From Streptomyces sp. 1-11 (GTDB lineage: Bacteria; Actinomycetota; Actinomycetes; Streptomycetales; Streptomycetaceae): a stretch of 64,000 nt of DNA. Below, in pieces: positions 57,637 through 64,000 of the stretch. The DNA is taken from the NCBI RefSeq assembly GCF_007176755.1, contig NZ_BJTV01000005.1:372001-436000 (forward strand), in the 5' to 3' direction. Below the pieces are notes generated by a model. The model made no database searches and was not told the origin of the DNA. It saw only the letters and a list, made by a program, of their open reading frames with translations. A program made the position numbers and the translations under genes. The number at the start of each line of letters is the position of its first letter. Within the stretch, counting starts at the first letter, position 1.

Positions 57637-58812
57637 ATGCGCACCACCGTCGGGATCATCGGAGCCGGCCCGGCCGGACTGCTTCTGGCGCGGCTGCTGC
57701 ACCGCGCCGGCATCGACTCGGTCGTCCTGGAGAGCCGCGACCGCGCCTACGTCGAGCAGCGGCAGCGGGCCGGGATCCTGGAGCAGGGCACCGTGGACGT
57801 GCTGCGCGAGGCCGGCGCCGGTGAGCGGATGGACCGCGAGGGGCTGCGGCACGACGGGATCGAACTGCGCTTCGGCCGGCGCCGCCACCGCGTCGACTTC
57901 CCCGGTCTCACCGGCGGGCGTGCCGTGACGGTCTACGCCCAGACGGAGGTCTGCAAGGACCTCATCGCCCTCCAGCTGGCCGAAGGGGGCCCGCTGCTGT
58001 TCGAGGCGGAGGCGCTGGCCGTCGAGGGCGCGGAGGGCGACCGGCCCCGGGTGCCGTTCCGGCACCAGGGGCGCGAGGACGTCCTGGAGTGCGACTGGGT
58101 CGTCGGGTGCGACGGCTTCTGGGGCGTGGCCCGCAACGCCTTCCCGGCCGGCGTCTCCCGGGTGTTCGAGCGGGCCTACCCCTATGCCTGGCTCGGCATC
58201 CTCGCCGACGTCGCGCCCTCGCACGACGAACTCGTCTACGCCCGGCACGACCGCGGCTTCGCCCTGCTGTCCATGCGCTCGCCCTCCGTCTCCCGCCTCT
58301 ACCTCCAGGTGCCCGCCGACACCGAGGCCGACCGGTGGAGCGACGAGGAGATCTGGGCCGAACTGGACCGGCGCCTGGAGACCGGCGACGGCTGGAAGCT
58401 GGAACGCGGTCCGATCACCCAGAAGTCGGTCACCCCCATGCGGTCCTTCGTGCACGAGCCGATGCGCCACGGCCGGCTCCTCCTCGCCGGCGATGCCGCC
58501 CACATCGTGCCGCCGACCGGCGCCAAGGGTCTGAACCTCGCCGTCGGCGACGTCGTGACCCTCGCCCGCGCGCTCGTCCACGAACGGCGCAGCGGGTCGC
58601 CGGAACTTCTCGACGCCTACTCCGCCACCTGCCTGCGCCGGGTGTGGCAGGCCGAGCGGTTCTCCTACGACATGACGACCATGCTGCACAGCGCCCCCGA
58701 CGCGACCGCCTTCGACGCCCGGCTGCAGCTGGCCCGGCTGGAACGCGTCGCCTCCTCGCGCGCGGCCGAGACCGATCTGGCCGAGGCCTACACCGGCTTC
58801 CCGCTGGAGTGA
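57637..58812 (+). CDS. pobA: 4-hydroxybenzoate 3-monooxygenase
   Basis: 391 residues. Flavoprotein hydroxylase: FAD motif GIIGAGPAGLLLARLLHRAG, DG-motif GCDGFWGVARN, and GD motif LLAGDAAHIVPPTGAKGLNLA. The FHA-class spacing (ESRDRAYVEQRQRAGILEQ, QTEVCKDLI) is that of PobA. It hydroxylates 4-hydroxybenzoate to protocatechuate with NAD(P)H and O2, feeding the beta-ketoadipate pathway. No pca genes lie in the window. Confidence 0.93.
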   Translation: MRTTVGIIGAGPAGLLLARLLHRAGIDSVVLESRDRAYVEQRQRAGILEQGTVDVLREAGAGERMDREGLRHDGIELRFGRRRHRVDFPGLTGGRAVTVYAQTEVCKDLIALQLAEGGPLLFEAEALAVEGAEGDRPRVPFRHQGREDVLECDWVVGCDGFWGVARNAFPAGVSRVFERAYPYAWLGILADVAPSHDELVYARHDRGFALLSMRSPSVSRLYLQVPADTEADRWSDEEIWAELDRRLETGDGWKLERGPITQKSVTPMRSFVHEPMRHGRLLLAGDAAHIVPPTGAKGLNLAVGDVVTLARALVHERRSGSPELLDAYSATCLRRVWQAERFSYDMTTMLHSAPDATAFDARLQLARLERVASSRAAETDLAEAYTGFPLE

Positions 58813-58957
58813 GCGGTTCCACGGGGGGAATCAGTGGTTCGCGTGGCGTGTTGGGCAACACCGCGGGGGAAAGATCCCCCTCAAGTAGTACGGACGTTCT
58901 TTTGCCAATCCATTACTCTTGAGCCAAGGCCGCGCACGGTGGCCATGGAGGAGTGAA

Positions 58958-59803
58958 ATGAGGAGCAGCAACCCGGTCTTCTCGCGACGGGGGTTCAGCC
59001 GCGACAACGGCTACGCCGGCTTCAACACCGCAGCGCAGGCCGGGTACGCACAGGGCAACCCGTACGCGCAGAACCCGTACGCCCAGCAGGACCTCCAGCA
59101 GGGAGCCCCGCCGCAGGCCCCGGCCGCCACCGGCCGGATGACGATGGACGACGTCGTCACGCGCTCGGCCATCACGCTCGGCACGGTCGCCGTCGGCGCC
59201 GCCCTCGCCTGGATCCTGCTGCCGGTCTCCACGACCAGCTACGGCCTGGCCTTCGGCGCCGCGATCGTCGCGATGGTCCTGGCGCTGGTGCAGAGCTTCA
59301 AGCGCACGCCGTCGCCCGCGCTGATCCTGGGTTACGCCGCCTTCGAGGGCGTCTTCCTGGGCGTCATCAGCGAGATGTACAACAGCCGCTGGAGCGGGGC
59401 GCCCTTCCAGGCGGTGCTCGGCACGATGGCCGTCTCGGCGGCCACCCTGCTCGTCTACAAGGCGGGCTGGATCCGTGTGACGGCCCGCTACGCGCGCATC
59501 GGCATGGCCATCGCCATGGCCTTCATCGTGGTGATGGCGGTCAACCTGCTGCTGGTCGCGTTCGGTGTCGCCGAAGACGGCGGCCTGCGCAGCTTCGGCC
59601 CGCTCGGCGCGATCGTCGGCATCATCGCCATCGTGCTCGGCGCCTTCTTCCTCACCCTGGACTTCAAGCAGATCGAGGACGGCATCGCCTACGGCGCCCC
59701 GCGCAGCGAGTCCTGGCTCGCCGCGTTCGGCCTGACCCTCACCCTGGTGTGGATCTACGTGGAGATGCTGCGGCTGGTGGCGATCTTCAGCAGCAACGAC
59801 TAG
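58958..59803 (+). CDS. Bax inhibitor-1 (YccA/YbhL) family membrane protein
   Basis: 281 residues from the ATG at 58958 after GGAGGAG. The first 60 residues are Gln/Asn/Pro/Tyr-rich (NPYAQNPYAQQD) and cytoplasmic. Seven hydrophobic helices follow, with GYAAFEGVFLGVIS, the conserved aspartate helix LDFKQIEDGIAYG, and a final EMLRLVAIF. The BI-1 fold is a pH-sensitive ion leak or protease-modulating membrane protein in bacteria. It stands alone before a strong terminator. Confidence 0.92.
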   Translation: MRSSNPVFSRRGFSRDNGYAGFNTAAQAGYAQGNPYAQNPYAQQDLQQGAPPQAPAATGRMTMDDVVTRSAITLGTVAVGAALAWILLPVSTTSYGLAFGAAIVAMVLALVQSFKRTPSPALILGYAAFEGVFLGVISEMYNSRWSGAPFQAVLGTMAVSAATLLVYKAGWIRVTARYARIGMAIAMAFIVVMAVNLLLVAFGVAEDGGLRSFGPLGAIVGIIAIVLGAFFLTLDFKQIEDGIAYGAPRSESWLAAFGLTLTLVWIYVEMLRLVAIFSSND

Positions 59804-59848
59804 CGCCACGGGCCCGTGACCGGGCCGCGGTTCGCGTGACGTCATGGG

Positions 59849-59891
59849 AAAGGGCCCCGCATCCGGTGAAGACGGATGGCAGGGGCCCTTT
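59849..59891. terminator. Bidirectional hairpin after the BI-1 gene
   Basis: AAAGGGCCCC pairs with GGGGCCCTTT outside a CATCCG/CGGATG inner stem; it lies between convergent genes. Confidence 0.88.
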
Positions 59892-59913
59892 GCCGTGTCC
59901 GGGCGGCGCGCCG

Positions 59914-60144
59914 CTACAGCAGCTTGCGCGCGGCCCTCCTCAGGTCGTACTCGTGAACGATCGCCTTGGCGTGGCCGTACGCGAGGTCGTACTCGTGCCG
60001 GAGCCAGCTGACCTTCTCCTCGAAGCGGAACAGGGCGGGGCCTTCTTCGACGGTGCGCAGCCAGTCGGAGACTTCACGACCGGTGCAGTGCGGAATGCGG
60101 GCGAGCAGGTTGCGGTGGGTCTCCTCGGAGAAGAGTTGGGACAT
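59914..60144 (-). CDS. Small DUF4287-type protein
   Basis: 76 residues from the ATG at 60144. FSEETHRNLLARIPHCTGREVSDWL and the later VSWLRHEYDLAYGHAKAIVHEYDL match the DUF4287 family, short helical proteins whose role is unknown. Much longer frames upstream in the same register lack coding character. It diverges from the small gene at 60244 across 99 bp containing an 8-bp inverted repeat CTGAGCGT / ACGCTCAG (60197-60240). Confidence 0.8.
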   Translation of the reverse strand: MSQLFSEETHRNLLARIPHCTGREVSDWLRTVEEGPALFRFEEKVSWLRHEYDLAYGHAKAIVHEYDLRRAARKLL

Positions 60145-60243
60145 CGGCGCCTCCGGACGCAAAGGGGATGTAAGCCGGTCCTTCACGTCACCGTGCCTGA
60201 GCGTTCGCGTATTGGCAACAGTGCGGCGCGTTACGCTCAGCCC

Positions 60244-60555
60244 GTGGTTGATACGACGCCCTTGACCCGAGCAGTGGATCACTTCGCCGACCGTCTGCGG
60301 GCCGCCCCGCAGAGCCGGCTGCAGCGGGGGGCCGCGGCGGAGGCGCTGGCCCTGGCCAACGAGTTGGCCCAGTGGGCGCAGCGCGTGGAGGATCCGGCCG
60401 CTGAACCCCGGCGGATGCCGGACGCGGGGATGTTCGCCGCGGCCGACCAGATCCTGGTCGCGGCGCACGACTTGGCGCTGGTGCTGCGCACCGACGACGA
60501 GGTCGGCGAGGCGGTCGGGCTGGTGGAGCAGGCGCGGAAGCGGGCGGGCGTCTGA
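60244..60555 (+). CDS. Small helical actinobacterial protein
   Basis: 103 residues from a GTG at 60244. Almost all helix with Ala/Leu/Arg repeats (LQRGAAAEALALANELAQWAQRVED, AADQILVAAHDLALVLRTDDEVGEAVGLVEQARK). No recognised domain; similar small proteins are common in Streptomyces. It ends 26 bp from the convergent gene at 60581. Confidence 0.65.
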   Translation: MVDTTPLTRAVDHFADRLRAAPQSRLQRGAAAEALALANELAQWAQRVEDPAAEPRRMPDAGMFAAADQILVAAHDLALVLRTDDEVGEAVGLVEQARKRAGV

Positions 60556-60580
60556 GCACCGCCCCGGCTTCCGCCGGCGC

Positions 60581-61390
60581 TCACAGGGACGCGATGACCC
60601 GGTCCGCCAGGATGTAGACCATGTCGTCGCCGCACGCGAACGTCAGCGTGTAGGCGCCGGAGACGCCCGAGCCGCCCAGCAGGTAGGGCGTCTCGCCCTC
60701 CCGCACGGCCGCGGCCAGCCGCTCCGCCGTCTCCCGGTGACCCGGCGTCATGCACAGGGTGGTGCCGTCGGCGAAGACGTAGACGTCCAGGGTGCCCAGC
60801 GGTCCGGGCCGGACGTCGGACAGCTCGACCTGGTCGGCGGCCAGCTGCTCCAGGGCGGTCACGGTGCGCTCGTGGTCGTTCACCACCGGCGACTGCACCG
60901 GCACGAAGTCCGGGTGCGAGGGGTGCCGGCGGCGGGCGGCGGCCAGCTCGGGGGACTCGCCCCCGGCGGGGGCGCCCCCGGAGAACTCCTCGGTCTCCGT
61001 GGCCGGCTCGGCGACCGGCTCCAGCGAGTCCAGGCCCGCGAAGTCGGCCTGCCGCGGCAGGAACAGGTCGTTCTCGGCGAAGTTGAGCAAGGACGGCGCG
61101 TCGGAGGCGTCCCGGGCCTCCTGCGCGGCCCAGAACGCGCGGGCCTCGGCCAGTTCCCGCTCCCGCTCCTCGGCCAGCGCCTCGGCCACGGCCGCGCGTA
61201 TCTCGTCCGCGCCGGCGGAGGCGCGGGCGGCGGGCAGCGGCGCGCCCCGCCCGGCGGCCTGGTTCTCGGCGAGCTGTGCCTGCAACTCGGTGAGCTGACG
61301 GCGCAGCTTGAGAACGGTCCGCAGAACGGCGACGCCCACGGCGCCCGTGGCGGCCGTGGTGAGCAGCAGGGCGATCGGCATGGCGCTCAC
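60581..61390 (-). CDS. Membrane-anchored protein with C-terminal conserved domain
   Basis: 269 residues from a GTG at 61390, which lies 7 bases after GGGAG; an ATG three codons later is possible. One N-terminal helix (PIALLLTTAATGAVGVAVL) is followed by a basic/coiled region (RTVLKLRRQLTELQAQLAENQ), a second charged helix (AALAEERERELAEARAFWA) and a globular C-terminal domain (LDVYVFADGTTLCMTPGHRETAERL, AYTLTFACGDDMVYILADRVI). The family is unknown. The charged helices and single anchor suggest a scaffold or regulatory role. Confidence 0.8.
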   Translation of the reverse strand: MSAMPIALLLTTAATGAVGVAVLRTVLKLRRQLTELQAQLAENQAAGRGAPLPAARASAGADEIRAAVAEALAEERERELAEARAFWAAQEARDASDAPSLLNFAENDLFLPRQADFAGLDSLEPVAEPATETEEFSGGAPAGGESPELAAARRRHPSHPDFVPVQSPVVNDHERTVTALEQLAADQVELSDVRPGPLGTLDVYVFADGTTLCMTPGHRETAERLAAAVREGETPYLLGGSGVSGAYTLTFACGDDMVYILADRVIASL

Positions 61391-61587
61391 TGACGTACTC
61401 CCAGGTTCAAAGTCGACCCCCGACTTCCTACAGCAGCTTGAAGGGCGGACTAACCAGCTGTCAGTGCGTAACGTCACGAAACGGACAGGACTTTGCGGGC
61501 GTCGTTTCCCGACTCACGGCGCTGACCTGCATGGACACCCCCACGAGGGACATAGGTCACATCCTGAGGGAGATTGGATCACAAAAC

Positions 61588-61622
61588 GGCCCGGAACCCG
61601 GGGTTTTCCCGGGTTCCGGGCC
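61588..61622 (-). terminator. Hairpin after the thiolase gene
   Basis: GGCCCGGAACCCGGG pairs perfectly with CCCGGGTTCCGGGCC around a 5-base loop; in the thiolase direction it is followed by GTTTTGT. The other 190 bp of this gap show no gene. Confidence 0.88.
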
Positions 61623-61663
61623 ACCGTCCGACGCAGGGTGCCGTGCCCGCTACCGAGGGTGCG

Positions 61664-62884
61664 TCAGCTCAGGCGCTCGATGACCATGGCCATGCCCTGG
61701 CCGCCGCCGACGCACATCGTCTCCAGGCCGAACTGCTTGTCGTGGAACTGGAGCGAGTTGATCAGCGTGCCGGTGATGCGCGCGCCGGTCATGCCGAAGG
61801 GGTGCCCGACGGCGATGGCGCCGCCGTTGACGTTCAGCTTCTCCAGCGGGATGCCGAGGTCGCGGTAGGAGGGGATGACCTGGGCGGCGAACGCCTCGTT
61901 GATCTCGACGAGGTCGATGTCGTCGATGGTCAGCCCGGCCCGGCGCAGGGCCTGCTGGGACGCCTCGACCGGGCCGAGGCCCATGATCTCCGGGGAGAGG
62001 CCGGAGACGCCGGTGGAGACGATGCGGGCGAGCGGGGTGAGGCCGAGCTCGCGCGCCTTGGTGTCGGACATGATCACGACGGCGGCGGCGCCGTCGTTGA
62101 GCGGGCAGCAGTTGCCGGCGGTGACGAGCCCGTCCGGGCGGAACACCGGCTTCAGGCCCTGCACGCCCTCCAGGGTGACGCCGGCTCGCGGGCCGTCGTC
62201 CTTGGCGACGACCGTGCCGTCCGGCAGGGTCACCGGGGTGATCTCGCGCTCCCAGAAGCCGTTCTTGATGGCCTCTTCGGCCAGGTTCTGCGATCGGACG
62301 CCGAACTCGTCCATGTCCTGGCGGGTCACGCCCTTCCAGCGGGCGAGGTTCTCCGCGGTCTGGCCCATCGCGATGTAGGCGTCCGGGACCAGGCCGTCCT
62401 TACGCGGGTCGTGCCAGGTGGTGCCCTCCTGCGCGGCCACGGTGGCGGTACGGGCCTCGGCCTCGGCGAAGAACGGGTTGTGCGTGTCCGGGAGGCTGTC
62501 GGAGTTGCCCTTGGTGAAGCGGGAGACCATCTCGACGCCGGCCGAGATGAAGACGTCGCCCTCGCCCGCCTTGATGGCGTGCAGCGCCATGCGGCTGGTC
62601 TGCAGCGAGGAGGAGCAGTAGCGGGTGATCGTGCAGCCGGGCAGGTGGTCCATGCCCATCTGCACGGCCACGATGCGGCCGAGGTTGTTGCCCTGCTCGC
62701 CGCCCGGCAGACCGCAGCCGAGCATCAGGTCGTCGATGTCCCGCGGGTCCAGCTCGGGGACCTTGGCCAGCGCCGCCTGGATGATCGTGGCGGTCAGGTC
62801 GTCGGGGCGCAGGTCCTTCAGGGAGCCCTTGAAGGCGCGGCCGATGGGGGAGCGGGCGGTCGAGACGATCACGGCTTCGGGCAT
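61664..62884 (-). CDS. Acetyl-CoA acetyltransferase (thiolase)
   Basis: 406 residues from the ATG at 62884, 5 bases after GGAG. Nucleophilic Cys90 in TRYCSSSLQT, NEAFAAQ, base histidine in GHPFGMTGAR and the second cysteine in CVGGGQGMA are all intact. The enzyme cleaves or condenses acyl-CoA, in beta-oxidation or acetoacetyl-CoA synthesis. No other beta-oxidation gene adjoins. A TetR-type palindrome precedes it. Confidence 0.95.
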   Translation of the reverse strand: MPEAVIVSTARSPIGRAFKGSLKDLRPDDLTATIIQAALAKVPELDPRDIDDLMLGCGLPGGEQGNNLGRIVAVQMGMDHLPGCTITRYCSSSLQTSRMALHAIKAGEGDVFISAGVEMVSRFTKGNSDSLPDTHNPFFAEAEARTATVAAQEGTTWHDPRKDGLVPDAYIAMGQTAENLARWKGVTRQDMDEFGVRSQNLAEEAIKNGFWEREITPVTLPDGTVVAKDDGPRAGVTLEGVQGLKPVFRPDGLVTAGNCCPLNDGAAAVVIMSDTKARELGLTPLARIVSTGVSGLSPEIMGLGPVEASQQALRRAGLTIDDIDLVEINEAFAAQVIPSYRDLGIPLEKLNVNGGAIAVGHPFGMTGARITGTLINSLQFHDKQFGLETMCVGGGQGMAMVIERLS

Positions 62885-62984
62885 CACGGCTCCAGAGGAC
62901 GGAGTTTGGGCAGGGCCGGTTGGGAAGTTACCCGGCCGTATGGTTCAGGTCACCGGTGTCGCGGTGTGACACTGACCGCAATTT

Positions 62985-62999
62985 ACTAAGCGCTTGCTT
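62985..62999. promoter_or_regulatory. TetR-type operator candidate upstream of thiolase
   Basis: ACTAAGCGCTTGCTT has the perfect core AAGCGCTT (62988-62995) with partly symmetrical flanks. It resembles AAGCAAGCGCTTGCTT-like sites of TetR regulators of fatty acid and acyl-CoA genes in actinobacteria. It is about 100 bp before the thiolase start. Confidence 0.55.
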
Positions 63000-63122
63000 G
63001 GGCCGCCGGCGGTTCGGCGGGGCGTGGCGGGCGGGTGGGGGTGGCGGCGGGGACGCTGCCCCCGGCCCCCCGGGCCCGCACCCACCCGTGCACCCGGTCC
63101 GGCCTGCGGTCGCCTCGGGTGT

Positions 63123-64000
63123 TCATACCGAGGGGCGGGCCGGTTCCGCCTCGCTCACGCGGCGCCGGCGGCGGCGCTTGAGCAGGGCCCAGGGGCCGCG
63201 GGGGCCCGTGGGCATGGCCGCCGTGACCTCGGTGCCCGCCTCCGAGGCGGCCTCCGCGGCCGCCCGGGCCACCGGCAGGAAGCCCTCGCGCCGGGACGCG
63301 TCCGGCCGTTCCTCGTCGGCCGGCCACAGGCCGAGCGCCGCGCAGACCGTGGGCAGGACCGCCATCGCCGCGGTCGCGTAGCCCTCCGCCGAGGGGTGGT
63401 AGTTGTCGGGGCCGAACAGCTCCCGGGGATTCGCCTCGAACTCCGGGCCCAGCAGATCGCCCAGCGACACCGTCCGCCCGCCCTGCTCCACCGCCCCGAT
63501 CGTCTGCGCCGCCGCGAGCTGCCGCGAGGCCCGGCGGGCCAGCCAGCGCAGCGGCTGCTGCACCGGCTCGATGGTGCCGAGGTCCGGGCACGTGCCGACG
63601 ACCACCTCCGCGCCGGCCGTGCGCAGCCGCCGCACCGCCGCCGACAGATGCCGCACCGAACGCGTCGGCGGCATCCGGTGGGTCACGTCGTTGGCGCCGA
63701 TCATGATCACGCACACGTCCGGGACCGGATCAGCGGCCGACAGGACCAGCGCCACCTGCCGGTCCAGGTCGTTCGACTGGGCGCCCGGCAGTGCCACGTT
63801 GCGCAGTTCCACCGGCCGCTCCGCCACCGCGGCCAGACCCGAGGCCAGCAGCGCCCCCGGCGTCTGACCCGCCCGGTGCACACCCTGCCCCGCGGCCGTC
63901 GAGTCGCCGAGCAGGGCCAGCCGCAGCGGCGGTTCGCCGGGGACGTCGTACGCGTGCCCGTACACCCCGTCGGCCACCGGCACCCGGCCCACGCTTCCGT
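63123..64000 (-). CDS. SGNH-family hydrolase, N-terminus cut by window edge
   Basis: About 292 residues are visible; the frame runs on into the window edge (GSVGRVPVADGVYGHAY), and actinobacterial homologues carry an N-terminal membrane segment here. Block I GDSTAAGQG (catalytic Ser), block III GANDVTH, and the C-terminal catalytic DxxH in DNYHPSAEGY identify a GDSL/SGNH esterase or lipase. The C-terminus is basic (LLKRRRRRRVSEAE). A surface esterase role is likely; the substrate is unknown. Confidence 0.85.
   Translation of the reverse strand, partial: GSVGRVPVADGVYGHAYDVPGEPPLRLALLGDSTAAGQGVHRAGQTPGALLASGLAAVAERPVELRNVALPGAQSNDLDRQVALVLSAADPVPDVCVIMIGANDVTHRMPPTRSVRHLSAAVRRLRTAGAEVVVGTCPDLGTIEPVQQPLRWLARRASRQLAAAQTIGAVEQGGRTVSLGDLLGPEFEANPRELFGPDNYHPSAEGYATAAMAVLPTVCAALGLWPADEERPDASRREGFLPVARAAAEAASEAGTEVTAAMPTGPRGPWALLKRRRRRRVSEAEPARPSV

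Overview
The window is about 72% G+C chromosomal DNA from an actinomycete, almost certainly a Streptomyces. The evidence is the bldA tRNA for the UUA leucine codon (57397-57483), two adjacent resuscitation-promoting-factor genes with one behind a ydaO-type (c-di-AMP) leader, a DivIC-type division protein, a Rex-type site before an NDH-2 gene, an LAETG sortase substrate, and frequent GTG starts with ATGA/GTGA overlaps. From memory the order (ppc, pth, rplY, prs, glmU, mfd, mazG, P450, rpf, rpf, eno, divIC, ppx, ndh, cfa, bldA, pobA, thiolase) resembles the S. coelicolor core around SCO3078-SCO3133. I could not check this. No prophage, insertion sequence or CRISPR array was seen.

Left part (1-13.4 kb): a partial GNAT gene, an orphan LuxR-type response regulator, a divergent MarR/trans-aconitate methyltransferase pair with a tandem operator, and a desaturase-TetR operon with a tandem operator. 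Then come ppc, an LAETG surface protein and a membrane protein, followed by the minus-strand housekeeping genes pth, rplY, prs and glmU. A tRNA-Gln(UUG) follows, and directly upstream of it lies a pseudogene that has lost its middle.

Accessory block (14-27.7 kb): an orphan NarL-type histidine kinase, then a compact toxin/immunity-like island at 15.3-20.6 kb. The island holds a SUKH-3 protein, a YwqJ-type deaminase, a WHH-type HNH-SUKH fusion, and a 947-residue protein with Imm35-like, proline-rich, deaminase-like and SUKH-4-like parts. A DivIVA-like coiled-coil protein, a DUF485/acetate-type symporter pair and a MacB-like ABC exporter follow.

Middle (28-44 kb): mfd, then a 19-bp minisatellite of 12.9 copies before a lipoprotein HNH nuclease, a GNAT, two secreted proteins, and a cluster of an HTH-methylase with an altered catalytic motif, a membrane protein and a Ser/Thr kinase with TPR-like tail. 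A DUF1906 protein, a SurA-like lipoprotein, mazG and a P450 complete it.

Right part (44-64 kb): the growth and cell-wall locus rpfC-rpfA-eno-divIC-DUF501-ppx, the Rex-controlled ndh, cfa, a second MacB-like ABC exporter paralogous to the first but inverted, bldA, pobA, a BI-1 family membrane protein, small conserved proteins, an acetyl-CoA acetyltransferase with an operator-like palindrome, and a truncated SGNH hydrolase. Strong hairpin terminators separate most units.
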